Assembly (NCBI GenBank): GCA_018261955.1
Contig: JAGTRK010000004.1
Location: forward strand, 124,001-188,000
Direction of reading: 5' to 3'
DNA: 64,000 nt
DNA from: Burkholderiaceae bacterium
GTDB lineage: Bacteria; Pseudomonadota; Gammaproteobacteria; Burkholderiales; Burkholderiaceae
This document shows positions 55,729 through 64,000 of the stretch, one piece after another; the first letter of the stretch is position 1, and every line of letters starts with the position of its first letter. The notes under the pieces were generated by a model. It worked only from the letters and a program-made list of their open reading frames with translations. It was not told the DNA's origin and searched no databases. The translations under genes and the position numbers were made by a program.

Positions 55729-58700
55729 TCAATTACCGCCAAACGAGAAGCCTGCACCGACGCGCACCAATGCGCCACCGCCGCCAGAGCCCCAACCCAC
55801 ACCCGCATGCATGGTGGTACGACCACTGTCTGAACGTTTCAACAAGTTAAAGCCAACCCCGTAACCACCGTTGTAGTAAGCCGCACCACCACTCAAGTGA
55901 TAAGTGCCTGGTTCAACTGGGGTCACCACCGCCAATGCGGCAGAGGCAGCAATACCGCCTGAGAGTTTGTCCTCAATCTTACCAACATGATTGGCAATGT
56001 TTTTGAGTTGACCCACATTCACCGCATCGGTGTCCGCCACACCTGCACCCACATTCTGGATGACATTACCACCCATATTCACAGTTGCGCCTTCAGCCAC
56101 TGAGAGGTTTTGGTTCACAGTCACATTATTGAAATCGAGGTTATTAGAAAGCCCAATTTGAACACCATTTTCTGTAGTCGTAGTAGTGATATTGCCATCA
56201 CCCGTGATTGCCACAGTATCACCCAACTTACGATTCACCACAGCACCACTGTCGGCACTGAAATTTAGACCGCTATTTACTGTTCCAGTTATGGTGCTGA
56301 TACTATTGTCCACATAAGTTTTGTTGACAATACTGTTGTCATTGGTGACTGGACCCGTGTAGATTACAGAGCCATCATTATTGACTGTGAAATTGTCACC
56401 CAGTTTGGTTTCGCCTGTGACGGTTAAGTTGGTGGTGTTCACATTGGTAAAATTCACATTGTCCGATGTTGCCACCGTATAATTGGTACTGCCATCTGAG
56501 TTAAGAGATGAGTTCACAACAATGTTATTACCTGCCGATACGGTGCTTTTTGCTTGTGTTGCCGCCGTACTTACAGAAGCGATGGCTGCATCAATCGTGC
56601 TCTGTCCTGTACCACCAATATTGGTATTCGTGTAGGTTCCAGTGGTTGGGTCATAAGTGGTCGTACCACCAATGATGTTTTGCACACCTGAACCCAAGGC
56701 ATATAACTGATTACCATTGATTGCGTCTGTACTGGTCGCACTCACGGAACCTGCCGCCAAGTTGGTGATTGTTTTGCCCGCCATATCAATACCACTGGCG
56801 TTGATGGTTGGACCACCTACGATAGATACGCTGTTCAACCCCGTTAAATCTGCAGACAATTTTACAGTCAACGTATCCGTGCCATTTGCTACCACACCGA
56901 TGTTGCCATCCGTTAACGTGCCGGTACTACCGCCCACCACATTCAACGTTTCACCCAATTTACGAACAACATTGGTGCCTGTATCACCTGTGAAAGTCAA
57001 TGGATTGCCTGTCACAGTGTTGGTGATGCTGGTGTCCACATAAGATTTATTGACAATATTGGTATCACCTGTCATCGGACCTGTGTAGGTGGTATTGCCT
57101 GTGATGGTGGTGTTGCCCGCTATGGTGGTGTCACCCTGTAAATTGGTAATCCCCGTAACATTCAGGTTGTTCAAATTGGTGTTACCTGTCGCAGTCAGGT
57201 TGGTGGTAAACACATCGGTAGTGGTCACACTGGTGCCATTGATAACCGTACCGCCAATGGTCACACTACCATCTGTGCCCAAATTGAGGTCTTTGTTCAA
57301 TTTAACCGTTAATGTTGCTGGATCAATCACACCACCAATCACATTCAACGTTTCACCCAGTTGACGCACAACATCAGTGCCCGAGTCACCACCGAAAGTT
57401 AATGGGCTGCTTGCTATAGCATTGACGATACTGGTGTCCACATAAGTTTTGTTGACAATGTTGGTATCACCTGTCATCGGACCTGTGTAGGTGGTGTTGC
57501 CTGTGATGGTGGTATCGCCTTGTAAATTGGTAATCCCCGTAACAGTCAGGTTGTTCAAATTGGTGTCACCTGTTGCAGTCAAGTTGTTTAAATTGGTGTC
57601 GCCTGTCGCCGTCAGATTGGTGGCAAACACATCCGTAGTGGTCACGCTGGTACCATTGATAACCGTATCGCCAATGGTCACACTACCATCTGTGCCCAAA
57701 TTGAGGTCTTTGTTCAATTTAACCGTTAATGTATCTGTACCATCCGCGACCACACCGATGTTGCCATCCGTTAACGTGCCAGTACTACCGCCCACCACAT
57801 TCAACGTTTCACCCAATTTACGAGCAACATTGGTGCCTGTATCACCCGCGAAAGTCAAGGGATTGACTGCCATGTTCGCCACTGCCTTCAACTGACTCAC
57901 ATTGACCGCATCATCATCTGCTGTACCTGCGGCAACGCTGGTGATTTGACGACTGCCTACATCCACCGCAGAACGAGTTGCAACCGTAGCATAAATCGCT
58001 GTTGCATCGGCTCCTGTGGGTACATAACCCAAAATACCTGATGCAGTATCTGCCGTTGAGCCTTGACCCAATGCCACGCCACCAACTTGGGTCACACTGG
58101 TGTTGCTGCCCAATGCCACACCATCCACTGCACTAACCGTCGCACTGTTACCCATAACCATCGCGCCATTGGCACTGACTGTATTTGCATTGCCAATTAC
58201 CCGCACGGCTTCCAATGCACCTGTGATCGTATTATCATTGCCAAACACGCCGCTGTTGTTCGCAGCAATTGTGCCATTGTCGTTACCCAGAGTGTATGTA
58301 CCAGCACCTGTGATTGTGGTCGGATCACCGATTGCACCAGAACCCTCACCACTCACAATGTTTCCTGTACCAATGCTAATAGCGTTTAAGCCACTTGCAA
58401 CAGCACCCGTACCAATTGCAATAGCACTATTGGCATTAGCCAAAGCCGAACTACCAATGCTCACCGTATCATCTGCAATCACTGCTGTTGCTCCGGCTGT
58501 ACTGCCTGCAGAATTACCAATAGCTACATTTCGGTTGCCCTCGACGTTGTAGCCAGCAAACGTACCCATACCAATATTATTGTTTCCTTTGACCGTTTTA
58601 CCCGCGAGAGCACCAACGCCAACGTTTTGATCACCGGTAACAAACCTACCCGCTTGCCAACCTGTACCGACGTTCAAATCACCCGCCACACTCCACCCAG

Positions 58701-60273
58701 AGCCAGTCCCGAGAGCGGTGTTTCCGCCATGCACGAAACCGTTGCCAGTGGTAATATTTTGACCCGTGTATAAACCAATCGCCACATTACCCGTACTGAG
58801 TGCCGCAATATTCTGTCCAGCCTCTTGACCAATTGCAACGTTGGCATTCGACAACACTTCCCGACCCGCTCTTGAACCAATTGCCACATTCATAACCCCA
58901 GCACTGGGATTGAGCACTTCAGCTGCTGTTAAGTTGGCTTGCGCAGTTAAACCCGAACTCTCGCCAATCGCGACACTCCCTACTTTTCTCGCTTGGGCGT
59001 TATTGCCAATCGCCACTGCATTCCCTTTAGCACCGTTTACACTTTGCCCCGCCGAGGCACCAGATCCAATCGCTACACCATTCCCGCCAGCAACGATTGT
59101 ATTCGATCCAATAGCGACACCTCCACTCGCAGTAGCTGATGCAGCCACACCAGCTGCCAAAGCATCCACACCCGTTGCTCCGTCGTTGTTGTAGTTGCTA
59201 CCAGCGGCAGTATTGGTTGAATTGACACTGTAGTAATGCGTTGTCGCAGCAGCAGCCACATTGTCCACATAGGATTTATTGACAATGTTATTGACATTGG
59301 TCATTGGTCCTGTGTAGGTGGTATTGCCTGTGATGGTGGTATCGCCTTGTAAGTTGGTAACACCCGTAACATTCAAATTGTTCAAATTGGTGTCGCCTGT
59401 CGCAGTTAGGTTGGTAGTGGTCACACTGGTGCCATTGATAACCGTACCGCCAATGGTCACACTACCATCTGTGCCCAAATTGAGGTCTTTGTTCAATTTA
59501 ACCGTTAATGTAACATTGGTGCCCGTATCACCTGTGAAAGTCAATGGATTGCCTGTCACAGTGTTGGTAATGCTGGTGTCCACATAGGTTTTATTGACAA
59601 TGTTGTCACCACTGGTCATCGGACCTGTGTAGGTGGTGTTGCCTGTGATGGTGGTGTTGCCTTGTAAGTTGGTAATCCCCGTAACATCCAGGTTGTTCAA
59701 ATTGGTGTCACCTGTTGCAGTCAGGTTGGTAGTAGTGACACTATTGAAAGTCACATTGGGATTGGTGGCAATGGTCAAATCGGTGCCCGACTGGGTGATG
59801 CTGATGTTGTCGCCTGCCGTCGTTGTAACGGTGGCACCTGGCGTGTCTTTGGTCGTTTGGCTCAAATCCACTGAGTAATCGGTCACGTTGTTTGCATCAG
59901 GAACGCTTTTAACGACAGTGAGCGCACCTGAAGCCGCCGCCGAGACGGTTGCACCATCCGCATTCACAGTATAGATAGTGTGCCCATCGATTGCATCCGT
60001 TGTGACACCTACACTCGCCACATTGGTACCTGCCGCAACTTCGGTTGTCGCTGCAGCGGCTACACTGTCCACATAAGATTTATTGACAATGTTGTTGACA
60101 TTGGTGATTGGACCTGTGTAGGTGGTATCGCCTGTGATGGTGGTAGTACCTGCAATATTGGTAGGACCTTGCAAATTGGTGGTACCTGAGACGGTCAAGT
60201 TGGTGAAAGTCACATTGGGATTGGTGGCAATGGTCAAATCGGGTCGTTGTAACGGTGGCACCTGGCGCAACAT
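55729..60273 (-). CDS. Trimeric autotransporter adhesin (YadA-like), downstream reading frame with head repeats, stalk and membrane anchor
   Basis: This 1514-residue frame carries most of the passenger and the C-terminal anchor. The order is repeated stalk modules ('TTYTGP...NIVNKSYVD'), a YadA-type head with many 'NVAIG..AG....G' beta-roll turns (about residues 400-800), neck motifs ('VSQLKAV'), more stalk modules, and the YadA anchor ('ASAALAVVTPVEPGTYHLSGGAAYYNGGYGVG...GAGFSFGGN'). It lacks a signal peptide; its first codons are not a real start. It continues, in another frame, the gene fragment starting at 61165. As read, the adhesin could not be exported unless the frameshift is suppressed or the assembly corrected. 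Confidence 0.85.
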   Translation of the reverse strand: MLRQVPPLQRPDLTIATNPNVTFTNLTVSGTTNLQGPTNIAGTTTITGDTTYTGPITNVNNIVNKSYVDSVAAAATTEVAAGTNVASVGVTTDAIDGHTIYTVNADGATVSAAASGALTVVKSVPDANNVTDYSVDLSQTTKDTPGATVTTTAGDNISITQSGTDLTIATNPNVTFNSVTTTNLTATGDTNLNNLDVTGITNLQGNTTITGNTTYTGPMTSGDNIVNKTYVDTSITNTVTGNPLTFTGDTGTNVTLTVKLNKDLNLGTDGSVTIGGTVINGTSVTTTNLTATGDTNLNNLNVTGVTNLQGDTTITGNTTYTGPMTNVNNIVNKSYVDNVAAAATTHYYSVNSTNTAAGSNYNNDGATGVDALAAGVAASATASGGVAIGSNTIVAGGNGVAIGSGASAGQSVNGAKGNAVAIGNNAQARKVGSVAIGESSGLTAQANLTAAEVLNPSAGVMNVAIGSRAGREVLSNANVAIGQEAGQNIAALSTGNVAIGLYTGQNITTGNGFVHGGNTALGTGSGWSVAGDLNVGTGWQAGRFVTGDQNVGVGALAGKTVKGNNNIGMGTFAGYNVEGNRNVAIGNSAGSTAGATAVIADDTVSIGSSALANANSAIAIGTGAVASGLNAISIGTGNIVSGEGSGAIGDPTTITGAGTYTLGNDNGTIAANNSGVFGNDNTITGALEAVRVIGNANTVSANGAMVMGNSATVSAVDGVALGSNTSVTQVGGVALGQGSTADTASGILGYVPTGADATAIYATVATRSAVDVGSRQITSVAAGTADDDAVNVSQLKAVANMAVNPLTFAGDTGTNVARKLGETLNVVGGSTGTLTDGNIGVVADGTDTLTVKLNKDLNLGTDGSVTIGDTVINGTSVTTTDVFATNLTATGDTNLNNLTATGDTNLNNLTVTGITNLQGDTTITGNTTYTGPMTGDTNIVNKTYVDTSIVNAIASSPLTFGGDSGTDVVRQLGETLNVIGGVIDPATLTVKLNKDLNLGTDGSVTIGGTVINGTSVTTTDVFTTNLTATGNTNLNNLNVTGITNLQGDTTIAGNTTITGNTTYTGPMTGDTNIVNKSYVDTSITNTVTGNPLTFTGDTGTNVVRKLGETLNVVGGSTGTLTDGNIGVVANGTDTLTVKLSADLTGLNSVSIVGGPTINASGIDMAGKTITNLAAGSVSATSTDAINGNQLYALGSGVQNIIGGTTTYDPTTGTYTNTNIGGTGQSTIDAAIASVSTAATQAKSTVSAGNNIVVNSSLNSDGSTNYTVATSDNVNFTNVNTTNLTVTGETKLGDNFTVNNDGSVIYTGPVTNDNSIVNKTYVDNSISTITGTVNSGLNFSADSGAVVNRKLGDTVAITGDGNITTTTTENGVQIGLSNNLDFNNVTVNQNLSVAEGATVNMGGNVIQNVGAGVADTDAVNVGQLKNIANHVGKIEDKLSGGIAASAALAVVTPVEPGTYHLSGGAAYYNGGYGVGFNLLKRSDSGRTTMHAGVGWGSGGGGALVRVGAGFSFGGN
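56280..60190 (-). repeat. Direct-repeat modules of the adhesin stalk and collar
   Basis: A module of roughly 150-450 bp, coding for 'NLQGDTTITGNTTYTGPMT..NIVNKTYVD', recurs near 60.10, 59.60, 59.29, 57.45, 57.05 and 56.33 kb, often with near-identical DNA. A second pair codes for 'NVASVGVTTDAIDGHT.YTVNADGA' (about 60.49 and 59.98 kb). Such DNA identity favours slippage, recombination and assembly collapse. Confidence 0.8.
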
Positions 60274-61165
60274 TGGTCACACTCGTGCCGCTGACAGTAC
60301 CTGTGCCAGTTGCTGCTGTGGTGGTGTTCCAACCTTTATCCGCATTTGCCAAACTGGCTTTAGTTGCGGCACTTAAATCCACTGCGTAATCTGTCACATT
60401 GTTGGCATCTTTGGTTCCTGCTGTGACCGTCACGGCTGTCGAACCCGCGCTGACCTTTGCACCATCCGCATTCACAGTATAGACAGTGTGCCCATCGATT
60501 GCGTCCGTTGTGACACCCACACTCGCCACATTGGTACCTGCCACCACTTCGGTTGTCGCTGCCAAAACCTGTTGTTGGACTACATATAATTGACTGCCGT
60601 TTATGGCATCATTTGAGGTAGCACTGATTTGCCCAGCGGCAATCCCTGCAACAATAGTATCTGCAACTGATGTTGTCAATGTTAATGGATTGTATATGCG
60701 GGTGCCCAAGTTAATGACTGGCGCACCCGTACTGGTCACACCCGTTCCTTGCGTACCATAGGAATAGGTACAGGCAGCAACCGAACCCGTACAACCTACC
60801 GCAGCAGCGTCACTGGGGTTGATGATTGTTTGCCCTAATATTGCGTTATAACCATAACCCGCAGAACCCGATTGACTAATGATTGATCCGCCGCTATTGG
60901 TGGCTGAATAACCCACAGGTACTGAACCGTCGTTGGTAATCACTTGAGCGAAACCCACGCTTGGAATAACCATCGCTGAAACACTGGCTAAAATCGCCCA
61001 AACTATTTTTGATAATTGAAATTGCTGTGCGCGGCTGGAATGACTGAAGTTTAACCCACTTGCATTTTTAGAGGAGCCCTCTTTACCTCGTGCTGCAACA
61101 TTTTCAGATACAGCCACCCATGTGCCCGCAACCTCATTCCATACTGTATGGTAAATTTTGTTCAT
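60080..61165 (-). CDS. Trimeric autotransporter adhesin, upstream reading frame with ESPR signal and N-terminal passenger
   Basis: The frame begins MNKIYHTVWNEVAGTWVAVS, the extended signal peptide region (ESPR) of large type V proteins, followed by the hydrophobic signal 'IVWAILASVSAMVIPSVGFAQ'. The passenger contains 'SNDAINGSQLYVVQQQ' and 'NVASVGVTTDAIDGHTVYTVNADGA'. Beyond about 60243 (reading down) the frame leaves the repeat-encoding phase ('TTTRFDHCHQSQ') and runs to a stop at 60080 in a non-adhesin frame. The ATG at 61165 is preferred to the adjacent 61168 because of AAGGA spacing. See the frameshift finding. Confidence 0.8.
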   Translation of the reverse strand: MNKIYHTVWNEVAGTWVAVSENVAARGKEGSSKNASGLNFSHSSRAQQFQLSKIVWAILASVSAMVIPSVGFAQVITNDGSVPVGYSATNSGGSIISQSGSAGYGYNAILGQTIINPSDAAAVGCTGSVAACTYSYGTQGTGVTSTGAPVINLGTRIYNPLTLTTSVADTIVAGIAAGQISATSNDAINGSQLYVVQQQVLAATTEVVAGTNVASVGVTTDAIDGHTVYTVNADGAKVSAGSTAVTVTAGTKDANNVTDYAVDLSAATKASLANADKGWNTTTAATGTGTVSGTSVTNVAPGATVTTTRFDHCHQSQCDFHQLDRLRYHQFARSYQYCRYYHHHRRYHLHRSNHQCQQHCQ

Positions 61166-61168
61166 CAT

Positions 61169-61491
61169 CTATCCTTAAATAAACATTACTTCTGATCATC
61201 AAAACAAACTGTTGAGATTTCATTCTACCTTGGTAAATTTGTCTCGTTAAACTCAATTTGACAATAATTAATATTTATTAATTTTTTGATGGTGCCTCAT
61301 TAACAAAAAACAAAGGGGTTTATTATTTTTCTAAAGAAACAAATAGTTACAGCGAGTTTGAAGCAAAATTAAAACATATATCCATTGAAAACACGCATGT
61401 TTTTTTATTGGATTTATCTTAAATCCGTTAAGATTTCGACGCTTTAATGCAACAGTTTGATTTATTTATGTGGCAAATGAACTGCTTTATT
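61169..61491. other. AT-rich region upstream of the adhesin gene, no gene seen
   Basis: This 323-nt stretch is very AT-rich (for example TTAATATTTATTAATTTTTTG) and contains no credible open reading frame or RNA gene. On the minus strand a TAGAAT about 60 nt before the adhesin start could be a -10 element, with a weak -35. It probably holds the adhesin promoter and may bind a nucleoid protein. Confidence 0.45.
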
Positions 61492-61772
61492 ATTAAGGAA
61501 ACACGGAATAACCCATGCCAATTGCGCTGGGTGTTTGTGGCATGAGACGCGAGGCGCAAGGTGCAGCGAATGGTTATTCCCTTCGCAAACCTTGTAACGA
61601 AGCGCATCGTGTCGCAAACGCCCAGCCCATAGGGTTCGGATAAAAACAGCCCTGCACTTTGTCGAAATAAGTGGGCTGTCGTAGAATGACTACGACCCAC
61701 TCATTTCTTCGCGTTCAGAACTGTTTTTATCTCGAACGCAGATTGGATTGGGTTGCTCCGTGTTTCCTTAAT
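61492..61772. mobile_element. MITE-like element with terminal inverted repeats, overlapping the histidine kinase 3' end
   Basis: ATTAAGGAAACACGGA (61492-61507) and TCCGTGTTTCCTTAAT (61757-61772) are perfect 16-bp inverted ends, with AACCCA conserved inside both. Internally there is GGAATAACC..GGTTATTCC and a long palindrome (about 61639-61741; GATAAAAACAG..CTGTTTTTATC). No transposase is encoded; a 90-residue frame inside is not a credible gene. The kinase stop codon at 61701 lies within it, so the kinase's last ~22 residues are element sequence. A shorter look-alike lies at 22648. Confidence 0.7.
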
Positions 61773-63737
61773 TTTTTGCAAACCAAATATTACGGTTGTA
61801 CCCATTTGCGCTTGGGTTTTGATGTCGATTGAACCATTGTGTTTATCGATAATGGCGCGAATCATGCGCCAGCCTATACCCATGCTTCCTGCTGCATCAG
61901 GTTGCGTTCGTTTTGTTGAATGGTGCTTGGGTTTTGTATCGATGCTGTTTGCATGGTCAGTGTTGGATGGGGCTAAAAGTTGCGCGCTAACAGCGGCATC
62001 CATACCCACACCTTGATCTGTCACCGACACAAAAATGCGATGATCTTTTTGTGTCAACCCGATGGTAATCTCACTGTGCTCAGGGCTATAACGTATGGCA
62101 TTGGTGATTAAGTTGATGAGGGCGCGCTCAATCAATGCACCATCGACATAGACCCACGCCCACTCTTCGTAGTGGTCATCAAATTGACGGGTCAGTTGTA
62201 TGTGTTTACTTTGTGCTTGGATGTAGGTTTTTTCAAAAGCAAAGTAAATGAGGTGACCGAGGTTGTGCTCTTCACACTGCATTCGGTTATCACGAATTTG
62301 ACTGAGTTCAACGATGTCACGTGCGAAATTGATGGTCTGCTGGGCATTGCTTTTAATTTGAACCAATAATTTTTGGCGCTCAGTATCTGTTTGCCACGAT
62401 GTGTTTTTTTGTTCAAATAAATGTACGGCCGACAGGATACTGACTTGTGGCGTGCGCAAATCGTGTGAGAGAAATGCAATCATCTCGCGATTGCTTTGAT
62501 CCAGTACATTGAGCCGAGTTTGTAAACGGTCTATTTCGCGTATGGTGCGTTCAACGGTGTAATCTTGTACGCGACACACCGATGATTTAGGCTCATCAGA
62601 AGGGAGTTTATCTTGCATATTGGCAAGCTGTTGCTGAAGGTGGCTGACAATGGTAGATAGACGACGCCAATCCCAGAATAGGTAAGCGATCAGCAAATTA
62701 AGCACACCCACTGTCGGCGCAAACCATACGTGCATACTGCGAAAGCCGAGTAGAATGCCTGCGTTGAAAAAAGCAATACTCAGCACCAGAAGCATCAAAT
62801 GAAATCGCTCATTGCTGAGCAAAAAAACCAGCATAAGCAAACACATGGGTACGATACTGCCAAGATACTGCGCTATGGGTGATGCTTTGACCCATTGGCG
62901 ATGATTTAAAAAACCATCCAATAGATTGGCGTGAATCTCTACACCAGACATAAGCCCGTAAGGGGTCTTATGCAAATCATTCATCCCTGTGGCGGTTGCA
63001 CCGATGAGGACATACTTGCCTTTAAATAAATCTTTGGGGATGCTGCCACTGAGCACTTGGGCATAACTGTAATTGGCATAATGCCCCATCGCCCCCGTAT
63101 AAGGAATGAGTAGATTGCGCGTATCCCCCGCTGAAATATCTGTCTCCAGTAATTTCGCACTGATGAGATCAAAACTTTGCGTGGGCAGATGTACGCTCAA
63201 TCGCGCAGAGCGAATGGTATTGTCCGAGTCGGGCTGAGTGGCGGAATAGCCGACTTTCGCGGATGACTGCAGGATGGGAATCGGCTCATACACCTCAATA
63301 TTTTTTGCATCGTCGAGATCCAACATGTTTTGTTTGGTCGTTAACAATGCTGGGAGTACGACATTTTTCGTTGCACGAAGTGATTGGCTCAATGCCTTAT
63401 CATTTTCCGAATCCACAGAAGGCTCAACAAACAAAACATCCAACAATACACCCGCGGGATGCTGCTGATTAATCCGCTCAATTAAACGAGCATGCTGTGC
63501 CCTGACCCATGGCCACTGACCGTATTGATTGAGACTTTGATTATCTATTTTAATAATAACGATGCGTTCATCGGCAGGTTGAGGGCTGAAACGAACCACT
63601 GTATCGTAAGCAATGCGGTCAAAAACCTCAGAAATATGCAACCACTGAATAAAGTAAGTCCAGACGCACAAACTGAGAATAATAAGCAACCACTCTACTC
63701 TGAGTGGTAACTTACCAACGCGAAAAAGCGATTTCAT
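61701..63737 (-). CDS. CHASE2-domain sensor histidine kinase
   Basis: The 678-residue protein has an N-terminal membrane segment, an extracytoplasmic CHASE2 domain (about 45-290; 'DERIVIIKIDNQSLNQYGQWPWVRAQHARLI'), three closely spaced membrane segments (about 290-365), a coiled-coil, HisKA with His425 in 'LSHDLRTPQVSIL', and an HATPase domain ('NLITNAIRYSPEHSEITIGL', 'DQGVGMDAA', 'GSMGIGWRMIRAIIDKHNG'). The G1 Asp is followed by a Ser/Thr/His-rich low-complexity insert (about 585-615). The last ~22 residues come from the MITE-like element. The ligand is unknown. The start overlaps the preceding gene by 4 nt. Confidence 0.9.
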   Translation of the reverse strand: MKSLFRVGKLPLRVEWLLIILSLCVWTYFIQWLHISEVFDRIAYDTVVRFSPQPADERIVIIKIDNQSLNQYGQWPWVRAQHARLIERINQQHPAGVLLDVLFVEPSVDSENDKALSQSLRATKNVVLPALLTTKQNMLDLDDAKNIEVYEPIPILQSSAKVGYSATQPDSDNTIRSARLSVHLPTQSFDLISAKLLETDISAGDTRNLLIPYTGAMGHYANYSYAQVLSGSIPKDLFKGKYVLIGATATGMNDLHKTPYGLMSGVEIHANLLDGFLNHRQWVKASPIAQYLGSIVPMCLLMLVFLLSNERFHLMLLVLSIAFFNAGILLGFRSMHVWFAPTVGVLNLLIAYLFWDWRRLSTIVSHLQQQLANMQDKLPSDEPKSSVCRVQDYTVERTIREIDRLQTRLNVLDQSNREMIAFLSHDLRTPQVSILSAVHLFEQKNTSWQTDTERQKLLVQIKSNAQQTINFARDIVELSQIRDNRMQCEEHNLGHLIYFAFEKTYIQAQSKHIQLTRQFDDHYEEWAWVYVDGALIERALINLITNAIRYSPEHSEITIGLTQKDHRIFVSVTDQGVGMDAAVSAQLLAPSNTDHANSIDTKPKHHSTKRTQPDAAGSMGIGWRMIRAIIDKHNGSIDIKTQAQMGTTVIFGLQKIKETRSNPIQSAFEIKTVLNAKK

Positions 63738-64000
63738 GGCTTGAGGAAATCTTCAAGCCAAAGGTCGGAATTAGGCGGTGGTTGGTATAAAACGGTACGC
63801 AAGTCTGAAAAGCCCTCCACACCATTGGCATCAATCGCACTCAAGCGCACAAAGTAATAGCCATTGTCCAAACCTTCTAAAACTAATTTTGGCGTTGTGC
63901 CATGGGCTTCTTTAACCACCAACAATGCCGATTCATCAAGGCTCGCTTGCACACGATATAAGACTGCATTTAAGACAGGCTTTGCAGAAACCTCCAAGGT
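63734..64000 (-). CDS. C-terminal part of an unidentified protein (FecR-type neighbour), cut by the window edge
   Basis: At least 88 residues of a larger protein enter from beyond the window. They show a fibronectin-like strand pattern ending 'GLDNGYYFVRLSAIDANGVEGFSDLRTVLYQPPPNSDLWLEDFLKP'. CHASE2 kinases often follow a FecR/LysM-domain surface protein with such 'NGxYFxRxxAIDxxGxEG' segments, so that identity is likely but not provable here. The TGA overlaps the kinase ATG by 4 nt (ATGA), a sign of cotranscription. The ATG seen at 63997 is not necessarily the start. Confidence 0.6.
   Translation of the reverse strand, partial: TLEVSAKPVLNAVLYRVQASLDESALLVVKEAHGTTPKLVLEGLDNGYYFVRLSAIDANGVEGFSDLRTVLYQPPPNSDLWLEDFLKP

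Noticed and set aside
56717-59878. Several plus-strand frames rich in Val, Pro, Ser and Leu within the adhesin region
   Set aside because: They mirror the repetitive adhesin coding strand; repeated near-identical shadow peptides, no start context.
56280-60190. Possible CRISPR array
   Set aside because: The repeats are long, in-frame and protein-coding, with no unique spacers of even length; no cas genes nearby.
60244-60273. Start codon of the large adhesin frame at 60273
   Set aside because: No signal peptide or ribosome site; this is the out-of-frame 5' extension created by the deletion, not a real gene start.
61428-61700. 90-residue minus-strand frame
   Set aside because: It lies wholly inside the MITE-like element and its flank, with no ribosome site or family similarity.

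Overview
This window reads as chromosomal DNA of a betaproteobacterium, most likely in the order Burkholderiales, with moderate G+C. The main evidence is gene order. The runs ispB / CorB-like / pilB / pilC, purN / RsmB-like, maf / YceD / rpmF / plsX, and rubredoxin / thiD / hemL are familiar from that order, and the ISC iron-sulfur operon keeps its proteobacterial order. I cannot name a genus. No rRNA, tRNA, CRISPR array, integrase or intact insertion sequence was seen.

Layout. 1-17.1 kb is mostly minus strand: type IV pilus pilC (cut by the window edge) and pilB, a CorB/CNNM-like protein, ispB, a secreted unknown, lon, a zinc metallopeptidase, rlmB, an MscS-like channel, a phospholipase-D-like nuclease, an RsmB-family rRNA methyltransferase, purN, another secreted unknown, an RsmI-like methyltransferase and maf. 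17.1-21 kb (plus) holds YceD, rpmF, plsX and mutL. 21-28 kb holds tyrS, rpiA, a small aldehyde-oxidation cluster (GAF-domain regulator, ExaC/AcoD-type aldehyde dehydrogenase, DUF779 protein), a DUF1232 protein and tadA. 28-34 kb holds an unknown membrane protein, proB, obgE, an MFS transporter and a metC-like lyase.

34-42.4 kb is the most unusual stretch. The ISC operon (iscR-iscS-iscU-iscA-hscB-hscA-fdx) is complete and in order, but five foreign genes sit in its junctions: two small secreted proteins, an ICMT-like membrane methyltransferase, a GIY-YIG protein and an AT-rich protein with an HNH-like zinc signature. Three dispersed palindromic repeats also lie there. Upstream of iscR there is a candidate IscR site on a promoter, followed by a leader with a 24-residue cysteine-containing open reading frame. 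The Shine-Dalgarno sequence of that frame lies in a hairpin.

42.4-55 kb holds a small XRE regulator, an OB-fold lipoprotein-like protein, a TRIC channel, hemH, hrcA, nadK, recN, rplU-rpmA (L21 carries a C-terminal helix-hairpin-helix extension), a CWC protein and rubredoxin, thiD, hemL and an ABC exporter. 54.8-61.2 kb is a two-gene surface-adhesin locus: a YadA-like trimeric autotransporter, split into two reading frames by what looks like a 35-nt deletion, and its TpgA-like OmpA/BamE-domain partner. 61.5-64 kb holds a ~280-bp MITE-like element that forms the end of a CHASE2-domain histidine kinase gene, with the tail of an unidentified gene overlapping the kinase start.

Across the window, intergenic regions carry several families of short palindromic repeats (GTCATTGCGAGC..GAAGCAATCC, dRS3-like CCCGCG..CGCGGG, TTAAGGAAACACGG, and GTAGG..GATTA..TAATC).
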